Of a stretch of 64,000 nucleotides of DNA, positions 8,730-17,125 are shown piece after piece. The translations under genes were made by a program, and so were the position numbers. Source of the DNA: Planomicrobium sp. CPCC 101079 (lineage in GTDB: Bacteria > Bacillota > Bacilli > Bacillales_A > Planococcaceae); NCBI RefSeq assembly GCF_007859275.1, contig NZ_VOHC01000033.1, positions 1-64,000 on the forward strand. Reading direction: 5' to 3'. Each line of letters begins with the position of its first letter. Positions within the stretch are counted from its first letter, which is position 1. The notes under the pieces were generated by a model. The model was not told where the DNA came from, did not search any database, and saw nothing but the letters and a program-made list of their open reading frames with translations.

Positions 8730-9832
8730 TGCTGCGTTTGTTTTTGAAAGAGCATGCGGCATTCATCGTCTTCCAATTGCTGCTCGTTTCCTTTATCATG
8801 CTGCTTTACTGGCTTGACGGCTTCCGTAATGTGGATACTGCCATTTATTCGTTTGTTATCAGTACGCTTCTCGTGGTGACATTTTTAGCGGCACGTTTTA
8901 TAAAACGCTACCGCTACTACCAGAAAATCACTGCCAAACCGGCGGATATGGAACATATGCTGCAGCGGGAAGGCCGGTCGCCTGAACAAATCCAAAACGA
9001 TTTGTATTTGCAGCAGCTGTATAAGCTGTATCAATACGAAGTCCAAGCGCTTTACGCAACACAAAACCGGCACTTGCAGTTCATGAACCAATGGGTGCAC
9101 CAAATGAAAACACCGCTATCGGTCATGCAGTTATTATTGCAAGAAGAACAGGAACTTGATAAGGCGAGTGTGAGAGAAGAAGTCGAGCGGTTAAAAACGG
9201 GGCTTGATACGGTCTTGATGAATGCCAGGCTTGATACGTTTGAACAAGACATGCAAATTGAAAAAGTATCGCTGCGCAGCATGGTGACGGAAATGGTAAC
9301 GGAGAACAAGCGGCTGTTCATCTCAAAGCGTGTTTATCCAGAAATTGATGTCGATGAAAAATGCACCGTCTTTACTGATCAGAAATGGATGAAATTTATA
9401 ATCGGACAGTTTTTGACAAATGCCGTTAAATATACATTTGAACCGAACAAGAAAGTTTATATAAGTGCTGTTTGCGAGGATGACCAAGCGTTGTTGACCA
9501 TCCGCGACGAAGGAATCGGCATTCCATCTTCAGATTTAGGACGCGTTACCAAGGCGTTTTTCACCGGGGAAAATGGCCGGAAAACGGGCGAATCTACAGG
9601 CATGGGCTTGTATTTGGCAAACGAAGTCTGCGGCAAACTGGGCCATAAATTAGAGATTGCATCCGAGAAAGGGCATGGCACTACCATCTCTGTCATGTTC
9701 TACAACCAAGAGGCAGAAACACAGGAGGAAAATAATGACGTTAGTGAAAATCGACGAAGTGACGAAAGTCTACGAAGGAAAAGTGACGCACCGGGCGCTG
9801 AACCAATTGAGTTTCGAAGTGAAAAAAGGTGA
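8729..9832 (+). CDS. BceS-type intramembrane-sensing histidine kinase
   Basis: 367 aa. Two closely spaced membrane helices (about residues 11-29 and 38-57) with almost no outside loop mark the intramembrane-sensing class, which is told of antibiotic by its transporter. The phosphorylated His is in WVHQMKTPLSV (about residue 124); the ATPase domain has FLTNAVKYT, DEGIGIP and GMGLYLAN. ATG 8729 overlaps the regulator's TGA and has GAGGAGG 7 bases before it. Odd feature: the frame runs 98 nt into the next gene, adding a charged low-complexity tail (about 32 residues) that related kinases normally lack. Confidence 0.92.
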   Translation: MLRLFLKEHAAFIVFQLLLVSFIMLLYWLDGFRNVDTAIYSFVISTLLVVTFLAARFIKRYRYYQKITAKPADMEHMLQREGRSPEQIQNDLYLQQLYKLYQYEVQALYATQNRHLQFMNQWVHQMKTPLSVMQLLLQEEQELDKASVREEVERLKTGLDTVLMNARLDTFEQDMQIEKVSLRSMVTEMVTENKRLFISKRVYPEIDVDEKCTVFTDQKWMKFIIGQFLTNAVKYTFEPNKKVYISAVCEDDQALLTIRDEGIGIPSSDLGRVTKAFFTGENGRKTGESTGMGLYLANEVCGKLGHKLEIASEKGHGTTISVMFYNQEAETQEENNDVSENRRSDESLRRKSDAPGAEPIEFRSEKR

Positions 9833-10508
9833 ATTTTTAGCCGTCATGGGACCTTCTGGGAGTGGCAAAACGACGTTGCTGAACTTGATTTCGACCATTG
9901 ACAGTTTGACTTCTGGAGACATTTTAATCGATGGTATCAATCCGCATATGCTGGATAAAAACGAGTTGGCTTTGTTCCGCAGACGAAAACTTGGGTTCGT
10001 TTTCCAAGACTTTAACTTGCTGCAAATGCTGACAGTGGAAGAGAATTTAGTGCTGCCGTTGACCCTGGACTATGTCCCAACTCAAGAAATGGCCAATAGG
10101 GTTCTTGATGTGGCAAAACGGCTGGATTTGACGTCAATTTTGCATAAGCGGCCAAATGAAATATCAGGCGGGGAAGCGCAGCGCACAGCAATTGGACGAG
10201 CGCTTATCCATAAACCGGCGCTGATTCTCGCCGATGAACCGACCGGCAACTTGGATTCTAAAGCATCGCGTGATGTGTTGGAGCTGTTGTCGAACATCAG
10301 CTATGAAGAAGGGGCGACGATTATAATGGTGACGCACGATCCGATTGCTGCCAGCTATTGTGATCGCGTGCTCTTCATCAAGGATGGCGAGTTTTTCAAT
10401 GAAATCTACCGGGATGACCGTCGCCAAACGTTTTACCAGAAAATATTAAACGTTTTATCTTTGTTGGGAGGAAACGTGAATGACCTTTCGGCAACTCGCC
10501 TACCGTAA
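9735..10508 (+). CDS. BceA-type peptide transporter ATP-binding protein
   Basis: 257-aa ABC ATPase. Walker A is GPSGSGKTTLL (about residue 37), the Q-loop lies in FVFQDFNLLQ, the signature is SGGEAQRTAIGRA, Walker B is LILADEPTGNLD and the switch His is in MVTHD. The signature reads SGGE where SGGQ is commoner. AGGAGG is 8 bases before ATG 9735. Its start lies inside the kinase frame and its end overlaps the permease by 29 nt, so the three proteins are translationally coupled. With the permease it should protect against cell-wall-targeting peptides. Confidence 0.93.
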   Translation: MTLVKIDEVTKVYEGKVTHRALNQLSFEVKKGEFLAVMGPSGSGKTTLLNLISTIDSLTSGDILIDGINPHMLDKNELALFRRRKLGFVFQDFNLLQMLTVEENLVLPLTLDYVPTQEMANRVLDVAKRLDLTSILHKRPNEISGGEAQRTAIGRALIHKPALILADEPTGNLDSKASRDVLELLSNISYEEGATIIMVTHDPIAASYCDRVLFIKDGEFFNEIYRDDRRQTFYQKILNVLSLLGGNVNDLSATRLP

Positions 10509-12417
10509 CGTTCTCCGAAACCGGCGGAGCTATGCCGCCTTTTTAATGGCGAGCGTTTTTTCGGTCATGGTGTTTTTTGTTTATTCCATGTTTATTTTTC
10601 ATCCGCTTTTCGAAGCAGAAGGGTTGCAGCTATTAGCGGTCCGTGGCATGTTCATCGCGGAAATCGTTCTTTACGTTTTCACGCTGTTTTTCTTGTTCTA
10701 CTCGATGAGCGCGTTTTTGCAAGCCCGTTCGAAAGAATTTGGCGTCCTGATGCACTTAGGAATGACCAAAAAACAGTTGAGCAAATTGGTGTTTTTCGAG
10801 ACGCTGATTCTTGGTGCTGCTTCAACTGCTGCAGGAATCGCACTTGGATTTGCTTTCTCTAAGTTCTTTTTCATGGTCGGCCGTGAAATTATGGCGCTGG
10901 ATTATTTGCCGCTTTATATGTCATGGAAACCATTTCTTTTGACGATTGCCGCTTTTGCCAGTCTTTTCATCATTATCTCGGTTATAAGCGTCGGATTTAT
11001 CCGGACAAAGCGCATTGTCGATTTGATGCAAGGCTATTGGAAAACAGAAGAAGTTACGCAAGTTTCCGGGCTGCTATCTGTTTTAGGCATTGTTTTGCTG
11101 GCAGGCGCGTATACTTTGGCCGCGATGGTGACAGACCAGACCGTTTACCAAATGGTTGTCATTGTCCCGCCGCTTGCGACGCTCGGCACATATTTGTTTT
11201 TTACGCATACCATTCATTTTTTATTGGATATATACAAGAAGAAAAAAAGTATTTATTGGAACAAAGCACGTCTTGTTTCTTTAGCGGAAGCTTCAGTCAA
11301 ATTAAAAGATAGTGCCCAAATGTTTTTTATCGTAACGATCGTTTCAACCGTCGCTTTTTTGGCGGTCGGGACTCTCGCATCGTTCACTTCTTACACCGGT
11401 GACTACCGTGAACTCAATCCACTGAGCATGATTTACATTTCATTTGACAGTGATGAGCAGGAGCGTGAACATGTTGAACAGTTGGTGGCACAACTAGAAC
11501 AGAAAAGGCTTGCTTATGATGTGGCCCCATTAAAGGTCAAAAGGCAGACTTCCGAGTTTTCTGGAAATGTTGTTGACATCCTGAAAGCTTCTGACTTTAA
11601 CCGGCTGGCGCTTGCACTTGGCTATGAAGCGGTCAATCCAGAAAGAGGGGAAGGGCTGTTCATCCCGTATTCCAAAGAATCGTTGTCTGAGCTTAGCCGC
11701 AGCAAAGTCCAAACAGGGTTTGTGGAAAGCGATGTGCCGATTTCTATTTCTTCAGTCTACCCTCATATTCTGTTTCCGAGCCACACATTGAATTTCAACA
11801 GCATTGTTGTCAATGACGCGGATTTTGAAGCTGTCACCGAACCATTGACCGGATTTGAAAAAGGAGAATCCGATTTTACGTATTATGCGTTCCATATTCC
11901 CCAATGGACTGAAACGATCGGGATTGGCGACAATTTAGCCTTGTCCATGGAAGAGGCTGTGCAAGCTGAAAACTTCCAGCATGTGAATTTCTTTTTTGAA
12001 AATCCCGGAGACGATTATCATTGGTTCAAATCTTCTTTTGCTTTGCTGCTGTTTATCGGGCTTATGGTAGCGGCTGTGTTTTTGCTGGCGGCGGGAAGTT
12101 TCATTTACTTCAAGCTTTACACAGGACTTGAACGCGACCGGAAGCAATACTTGCTGCTCGTACGTCTCGGAATGACAGAAAAGGAACTGGGTAAAATTGT
12201 CAACCGCCAGCTCATTCCACAATTTTTTCTGCCGTGGGTAGTGGCTCTTCTGCACAGTGCCTTCGCGTTTATCTCCCTTCAAGTAGTATGGGATGAATTC
12301 GCAGAACTATCGATTCTGGGGGAAATGGCTTTGGTGCTTGCAGGTTTTACAGTTGCCCAAATCCTATATTTCTTTTTAATACGCTGGCGCTATATTGCTC
12401 ATCTTCAGGCACCGTAA
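10480..12417 (+). CDS. BceB-type FtsX-like permease
   Basis: 645-aa membrane protein, the length of BceB. It has an N-terminal membrane helix (about residues 17-37), three helices around 60-170, further helices at 200-300, a large extracellular domain of roughly 200 residues (about 315-515) that in this family detects the peptide-lipid complex, and three C-terminal helices in an FtsX fold. GGGAGG precedes ATG 10480. It is the sensor and transporter partner of the kinase, and the last gene of the operon; the terminator stem starts in its final codons. Substrate unknown; related systems handle bacitracin, nisin-like lantibiotics or other peptides. Confidence 0.93.
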   Translation: MTFRQLAYRNVLRNRRSYAAFLMASVFSVMVFFVYSMFIFHPLFEAEGLQLLAVRGMFIAEIVLYVFTLFFLFYSMSAFLQARSKEFGVLMHLGMTKKQLSKLVFFETLILGAASTAAGIALGFAFSKFFFMVGREIMALDYLPLYMSWKPFLLTIAAFASLFIIISVISVGFIRTKRIVDLMQGYWKTEEVTQVSGLLSVLGIVLLAGAYTLAAMVTDQTVYQMVVIVPPLATLGTYLFFTHTIHFLLDIYKKKKSIYWNKARLVSLAEASVKLKDSAQMFFIVTIVSTVAFLAVGTLASFTSYTGDYRELNPLSMIYISFDSDEQEREHVEQLVAQLEQKRLAYDVAPLKVKRQTSEFSGNVVDILKASDFNRLALALGYEAVNPERGEGLFIPYSKESLSELSRSKVQTGFVESDVPISISSVYPHILFPSHTLNFNSIVVNDADFEAVTEPLTGFEKGESDFTYYAFHIPQWTETIGIGDNLALSMEEAVQAENFQHVNFFFENPGDDYHWFKSSFALLLFIGLMVAAVFLLAAGSFIYFKLYTGLERDRKQYLLLVRLGMTEKELGKIVNRQLIPQFFLPWVVALLHSAFAFISLQVVWDEFAELSILGEMALVLAGFTVAQILYFFLIRWRYIAHLQAP

Positions 12418-12436
12418 ATTTTACGGTGCCTGTTGT
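12407..12436 (+). terminator. Hairpin at end of bceRSAB-like operon
   Basis: AGGCACCGTAAA (12407-12418) pairs perfectly with TTTACGGTGCCT (12420-12431), with a T-poor tail (GTTGTATTG). The stem contains the permease stop codon, and the lcfB -35 box begins two bases after it. Confidence 0.65.
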
Positions 12437-12461
12437 ATTGTCAGAACATTTATTTTATAAT
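12433..12461 (+). promoter_or_regulatory. Promoter of lcfB
   Basis: TTGTAT (12433-12438), 17-bp spacer, TATAAT (12456-12461). The expected transcription start (about 12468) is just upstream of the FadR-like operator. Confidence 0.7.
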
Positions 12462-12478
12462 AAAAACAGTTTAAAATA

Positions 12479-12496
12479 TGAATGACCATTCATTCA
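12479..12496. promoter_or_regulatory. FadR operator upstream of lcfB
   Basis: TGAATGACCATTCATTCA differs at one position from the B. subtilis FadR consensus TGAATGAMTANTCATTCA. It lies between the promoter and the ribosome binding site, where a bound repressor would block transcription. lcfB belongs to the FadR regulon in B. subtilis, so location and target agree. Confidence 0.88.
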
Positions 12497-12515
12497 GGCG
12501 AAAGAGGGATGGAAA

Positions 12516-14069
12516 ATGAATTTAGTTGAACGTGTTCACAACATTGCAATTCAGGATTCCAGCAAGACAGCGTACCATTTCATGGGAAAAGACACTTCTT
12601 ACGGAGAATTTGAGGGAACAGTCGCCAAATTTGCTAATGCGCTCGAATCGCTCGGTGTGGAAAAAGGGGACCACGTTGCCTTTTTACTGGGCAACACGCC
12701 ACATTTTTTTATTTCACTCTATGCCACTATGCGTATCGGGGCAACGGCAGTTCCAATCAATCCAATCTATGCCCCGAGTGAAATCGCTTACATATTGAAT
12801 AACAGCGATGCTAAAGTGGTGGTTGCCGTGGATGCACTCCTGCCATTAATTGAAAAAGCACATGAGACACTCCCGACAGTCAGTTCTTATGTGATTTGTG
12901 AAACAGATCCGTCTGCAACTGAAAAAATGGCTCAATTGCCAGAAGCGGCAAAAGAGAAAGTCCACTTGTTTTCGAGCCTATTGTCGGCAGCTTCCGTACA
13001 CCATGAACCGGCAGCGGTTGCCGAAGACGATAACGCGGTGATTTTGTATACATCTGGCACAACCGGAAAACCGAAAGGTGCAATGCTGACACATGGCAAT
13101 TTGTATTCCAACGCCCGCGATGTCGGCGAGTATTTGCAGATATCGGCAGATGACCGGGTCATTGCCACCTTGCCGGTTTTTCATGTGTTCGCTTTGACGG
13201 TCGTCGTCAATGCTCCGCTTTTGCAGGGAGCTGAGATCATTCTTTTGCCACGTTTTAATCCGAAAGATGTTTTTGAAGCAATAAAGGAACATAAAGCGAC
13301 TGTTTTTGCGGGTGTGCCGACCATGTACAATTTCATGAACCAACTGCCTGGAACCGAGACGTCCGATTTCGAGTCGATCCGCATTGCTGTGTCTGGCGGT
13401 TCGGCAATGCCGGTTGCGCTGCTCCACAGTTTCGAAGAAAAGTTCAATGTCAAGATTTCAGAAGGCTACGGCTTGTCTGAAGCTTCCCCGGTGACTTGCT
13501 TTAATCCGATTGACCGCGAACGCAAAGTTGGATCGATCGGCACATCCATCGTCAATGTGGAAAACAAAGTAGTCAATGAGCTTGGGGATGAAGTGCCTGT
13601 TGGGGAAGTGGGAGAATTGATTGTGCACGGACCAAACGTCATGAAAGGCTACTATAAAATGCCGGAAGAAACAAATGCAGCCATCCGGGACGGCTGGCTT
13701 TATACCGGTGATTTGGCGCGTGTCGATGAGGAAGGGTATTTTTATATCGTCGACCGAAAAAAAGACATGATTATTGTAGGCGGCTATAATGTGTATCCGC
13801 GTGAAGTGGAGGAAGTGCTGTTTGCTCATCCAGGCATCTTAGAAGCTGCAGTTGTCGGCCTGCCTGATGCCAACTTTGGTGAGGCAGTGCACGCTTATGT
13901 TGTGTTGAAAGACCAGTCGGTTACGATAGAAGATCTGCATGTTTACTGCAAAGAGCATTTGGCGAAATATAAAATGCCAAGTCATTTTGAAGTTCTGGAA
14001 GAATTGCCGAAAAACACGACGGGGAAAATTCTTCGCCGTGCATTGAAAGCGCAAGCTTTAAGCAAGTAA
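12516..14069 (+). CDS. lcfB: Long-chain fatty-acid CoA ligase
   Basis: Activates fatty acids to acyl-CoA with ATP, the entry step of beta-oxidation. 517 aa (B. subtilis LcfB about 513). The AMP-binding motif is ILYTSGTTGKPKGAMLTHGN (about residues 173-192), followed by the acyl-adenylate pocket SEGYGLSEASPV, the hinge GWLYTGDLA, DRKKDMIIVGGYNVYPREVEE, and the C-terminal catalytic Lys in NTTGKILRRAL. Regulated by FadR if the operator at 12479-12496 is used: on when acyl-CoAs are present. Its distance from lplJ is filled by the Bce-type operon, which looks inserted into an otherwise conserved yhfH-lplJ-lcfB neighbourhood. Confidence 0.94.
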   Translation: MNLVERVHNIAIQDSSKTAYHFMGKDTSYGEFEGTVAKFANALESLGVEKGDHVAFLLGNTPHFFISLYATMRIGATAVPINPIYAPSEIAYILNNSDAKVVVAVDALLPLIEKAHETLPTVSSYVICETDPSATEKMAQLPEAAKEKVHLFSSLLSAASVHHEPAAVAEDDNAVILYTSGTTGKPKGAMLTHGNLYSNARDVGEYLQISADDRVIATLPVFHVFALTVVVNAPLLQGAEIILLPRFNPKDVFEAIKEHKATVFAGVPTMYNFMNQLPGTETSDFESIRIAVSGGSAMPVALLHSFEEKFNVKISEGYGLSEASPVTCFNPIDRERKVGSIGTSIVNVENKVVNELGDEVPVGEVGELIVHGPNVMKGYYKMPEETNAAIRDGWLYTGDLARVDEEGYFYIVDRKKDMIIVGGYNVYPREVEEVLFAHPGILEAAVVGLPDANFGEAVHAYVVLKDQSVTIEDLHVYCKEHLAKYKMPSHFEVLEELPKNTTGKILRRALKAQALSK

Positions 14070-14076
14070 ATCGAAA

Positions 14077-14112
14077 GCCGGTTCCGAGTTTTCTGTCGGA
14101 GCCGGTTTTTTT
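14077..14112 (+). terminator. Terminator of lcfB
   Basis: GCCGGTTCCGA (14077-14087) pairs with TCGGAGCCGG (14096-14105, one G-T pair), then seven T. Confidence 0.9.
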
Positions 14113-14204
14113 ATTGATTTAATTGAAAAGACTGACTTTTTTCATTATAGTAAAAGAGCAACTAGTACGAGATGCGAAATATTTGTTTCGAGGAGGATCT
14201 TTCA

Positions 14205-16181
14205 TTGACGAAAAATGCTGTAGAAATCAAAGACTTAACCACATTGGTATCGGTAGCGAATCCACAGATTTCACCGGACGGCACAGAGGCGGTATTTGTC
14301 CGGACACATATCGATGAGGAAGAAAATACATATATTGCCCATTTATACCATTCGGATTTGGCAAGCGGCGAAATTACGCAATGGACATTTGGAAAAGAGC
14401 GGGTGTCGGCTCCAGCTTGGTCGGCTGATGGAAAATTCGTCGCCTTTTTGTCGACGCGTGATGAGAAAAACCAGTTATACGTCATGCCTGCAAGAGGCGG
14501 GGAAGCACGAAATCTGACAGAATTTGAAAAAGGCGTCAATAGCTTTGTTTGGTCGCCATGCGGCCAGAAAATTTGGTTTACCGCCATGGTAAAAGAAGGA
14601 CAGGCTTTTACTGATAAAGAGGAAAAAGAGGAGAAGAAAAAGCCGGAGCCCTATGTGGTGGACAAGCTGAAATACAAAATGGATGGCATGGGATTGGTGC
14701 CAAAAGATTTTCATCGCCATATCGGTGTTGTAGACGTCGCTTCGAAAAGCGTTGAAAGATTGACCGAGGGCGCCTATCACCACAACTTGGAAGCTGTTTC
14801 CCATGATGGCGGCAAATTAGTTTACGGCGTGGCGCGCGAGGAAAATCTCGATTTCATCTTCCGCCAGCCGCTGTATGTATATGATATCGAGACCAAAACC
14901 GAAACGCCGATCATTGAAGAAGAAGGCTATTTCGGCGGAGCCGCTTTTTCGCATGATGACGCAAAAATCGCTTTCGTGGGCGGAACACGGGAATATGAAA
15001 ACGCGACGCACTCAAAAGTTTATGTCTATGACGTTGCAGGGCAATCCTTTGTCTGCTTGACGGAAGGGCTGGATGCCCCGGTTGGCGACTATGCCGTAGC
15101 GGACCATCAGCAAGGCGCATCCGCTCCAGCGGTTGTCTGGACAAAAGATAATCATTTGTATTTCCAAGTGTCGACGATGGGCGACGTCCGCCTGTATTTC
15201 GCTGACCTTGACGGAGCCATTTTCCCAGCTTCGCAGGAACAGGAACATATTTACGGCTATGATATTTCCCGCGACGGCGTTTTCGCTGTAGTTGCAGCGA
15301 GCGATCCCGTCAACCCAGGGGAACTGTACAAATTGGCCATCGCAACAGGCGAGCGCACACCGCTTACGGATTTCAATAAAGCTTATCTCGAAGAAACGGC
15401 CTTGATTGCACCGGAAGCGATTGTCGGCAAAGGAGCAAAAGATTGGGATGTGCATGGCTGGCTTATGAAGCCTTATGGTTTTGCTGAAGGAGAAAAATAC
15501 CCGCTCGTCATCAATATCCACGGCGGGCCGCACGCAATGTACGCCAATACGTTCTTCCATGAAATGCAAGTGCTGGCAGCACGCGGCTTTGGCGTGCTAT
15601 ACGTCAATCCGCGAGGCAGCCACAGCTATAGCCAGGAATTTGTTGATGCTGTTCGGGGCGATTACGGCGGTGGCGATTATGAAGATATCATGAAGGCGCT
15701 TGACGGGGTGCTTGAAGAACACGAGTGGATTGATACAGACCGGCTTGGTGTCACAGGCGGAAGCTACGGCGGCTTTATGACCAACTGGATTGTCAGCCAT
15801 ACAAATCGTTTCAAGGCCGCTGTGACGCAGCGTTCAATCTCCAACTGGGTATCGTTCTTCGGAGTATCGGATATCGGCTATTACTTTAGCGACTGGCAAA
15901 TTCTTGCGGATATGACGGACGTTGACAAGTTGTGGCAACACTCGCCGCTGAAGTACGCCGCTAACGTTGAAACGCCATTGTTGATCCTGCATTCGGAAAA
16001 CGACTATCGCTGTCCGATCGAACAAGGCGAGCAATTGTATGTGACGCTGAAAAGCATGAAGAAAGAAACCAGATTTGTCCGTTTCCCGGAAGCCGACCAC
16101 AACTTGTCGCGCACCGGAAAACCAAATCTGCGCTTTGCCCGACTTGAGCAAATTGCCGGGTGGATGGAAGAATACTTATAG
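14205..16181 (+). CDS. yuxL: S9 family prolyl oligopeptidase-like peptidase (YuxL type)
   Basis: Serine peptidase with an N-terminal beta-propeller (about residues 1-390, WD40-like PD40 repeats) and a C-terminal alpha/beta hydrolase. The nucleophile is in TGGSYGGFMTNW, the Asp in HSENDYRCP and the His in EADHNLSR; the oxyanion region NIHGGPHAMY is present. Such enzymes act as acylaminoacyl or dipeptidyl peptidases in the cytoplasm; the substrate is not predictable. The start is TTG 14205: GAGGAGG lies 8 bases upstream, giving 658 aa versus 657 for B. subtilis YuxL. The last 21 nt before the stop are duplicated directly after it (see repeat). Confidence 0.9.
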   Translation: MTKNAVEIKDLTTLVSVANPQISPDGTEAVFVRTHIDEEENTYIAHLYHSDLASGEITQWTFGKERVSAPAWSADGKFVAFLSTRDEKNQLYVMPARGGEARNLTEFEKGVNSFVWSPCGQKIWFTAMVKEGQAFTDKEEKEEKKKPEPYVVDKLKYKMDGMGLVPKDFHRHIGVVDVASKSVERLTEGAYHHNLEAVSHDGGKLVYGVAREENLDFIFRQPLYVYDIETKTETPIIEEEGYFGGAAFSHDDAKIAFVGGTREYENATHSKVYVYDVAGQSFVCLTEGLDAPVGDYAVADHQQGASAPAVVWTKDNHLYFQVSTMGDVRLYFADLDGAIFPASQEQEHIYGYDISRDGVFAVVAASDPVNPGELYKLAIATGERTPLTDFNKAYLEETALIAPEAIVGKGAKDWDVHGWLMKPYGFAEGEKYPLVINIHGGPHAMYANTFFHEMQVLAARGFGVLYVNPRGSHSYSQEFVDAVRGDYGGGDYEDIMKALDGVLEEHEWIDTDRLGVTGGSYGGFMTNWIVSHTNRFKAAVTQRSISNWVSFFGVSDIGYYFSDWQILADMTDVDKLWQHSPLKYAANVETPLLILHSENDYRCPIEQGEQLYVTLKSMKKETRFVRFPEADHNLSRTGKPNLRFARLEQIAGWMEEYL

Positions 16182-16201
16182 TGGATGGAAGAATACTTAT
16201 A
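16160..16201 (+). repeat. 21-bp perfect tandem duplication across a stop codon
   Basis: Positions 16160-16180 and 16181-16201 are identical. The unit encodes the peptidase C-terminus WMEEYL, and because 21 is a multiple of 3 the second copy restates the same six codons after the TAG stop and ends in TAA. Confidence 0.95.
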
Positions 16202-16212
16202 ATAGTAGAAAA

Positions 16213-16242
16213 GCAGGCTGCCGGTTGGCAGCCTGCTTTTTT
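16213..16242. terminator. Bidirectional terminator between yuxL and the enoyl-CoA hydratase
   Basis: GCAGGCTGCC (16213-16222) pairs with GGCAGCCTGC (16227-16236); T-run on the right and A-run on the left serve the two convergent genes. Confidence 0.9.
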
Positions 16243-16246
16243 ATCC

Positions 16247-17023
16247 TTATTTCCCTTTAAATACTGGCTTCCTTTTTTCGCTGAAGGCATTCAGCGCTTC
16301 GATGCGGTCTTCTGTCGGGATGGTCAGTTCATACGCTTTTCGTTCGATATTCAAGCCAGTCTGCAAATCGGCGTTCATGCCGTTCTTAATTGCATATTTT
16401 GCTTGCTGCAGCGCAATCGGCCCGTTCGCAAGCATCATGTCGGCAAAGTGGCCAGTCACTTCTGCCAGTTCACTGCGGGGCGCCACTTTGGTCACCAAGC
16501 CATATTCGAGCGCCTCAGCCGGCTTCAAGCGACGGGCGGTTAAGATAAGCTCCATGGCCTTGGATTCGCCGATCAAACGCGGCAGGCGTTGTGTACCGCC
16601 CGCTCCCGGGATGATCGCCAGGCTCGTTTCCGTTAAGCCGAGCAAGGTGTCGTCGGCAATAATGCGGAAATCGCAGGCTAAGGCAAGTTCCATGCCGCCG
16701 CCAAAAGCAAAGCCGTTAATCATTGCAATCGTTGGCTGCGGCAAATTTTCGATAACTGTAAAAACTTCGCCGATTTTAAAAATATTGCGTTTCACATGCT
16801 GGTCAGTCAATGTCTTGCGTTCTTTTAGATCAGCCCCGACGCTAAATGCTTTTTCGCCCGCTCCTGTAAAAATAACAACGCGGATATCCGGATTGATGCG
16901 GATTGCTTCGACTACTTGGCCCAGTTCGGTCAGCATATCGTAGTTGAACGCATTCATGGAATCGGGCCGGTTTAGTGTGATGAAAGCCAAATTTCCATGT
17001 TGTTCGTAATGAATCGTATTCAT
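16247..17023 (-). CDS. Enoyl-CoA hydratase/isomerase (crotonase family)
   Basis: 258 aa, typical crotonase. Hydrates trans-2-enoyl-CoA in beta-oxidation if it follows the family; isomerase or degradative roles are also possible. The CoA and oxyanion segments are present (GAGEKAFSVGADLKE and NGFAFGGGMELALACD). Both glutamates used by hydratases appear to be kept: one in LGLTETSLAI, the second in SKAMELILT; between them is PGAGGTQRLPRL. AAGGGGG precedes the ATG by 6 bases. It faces the S9 peptidase and is divergent from the ABC1 kinase gene. No FadR box was seen upstream, unlike lcfB. Confidence 0.9.
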   Translation of the reverse strand: MNTIHYEQHGNLAFITLNRPDSMNAFNYDMLTELGQVVEAIRINPDIRVVIFTGAGEKAFSVGADLKERKTLTDQHVKRNIFKIGEVFTVIENLPQPTIAMINGFAFGGGMELALACDFRIIADDTLLGLTETSLAIIPGAGGTQRLPRLIGESKAMELILTARRLKPAEALEYGLVTKVAPRSELAEVTGHFADMMLANGPIALQQAKYAIKNGMNADLQTGLNIERKAYELTIPTEDRIEALNAFSEKRKPVFKGK

Positions 17024-17071
17024 TTACATCCCCCTTTGTAATTGGTCCATCCGTTAAAAACATACCACTTT

Positions 17072-17101
17072 TTGGACTATTCCGCTATCTGTCTCTATAA
17101 T
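17072..17101 (+). promoter_or_regulatory. Promoter of the ABC1 kinase gene
   Basis: TTGGAC (17072-17077), 18-bp spacer, TATAAT (17096-17101), 24 bases before the start codon. Confidence 0.65.
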
Positions 17102-17125
17102 GGAGCGCAGGAGGGATTATCACTT

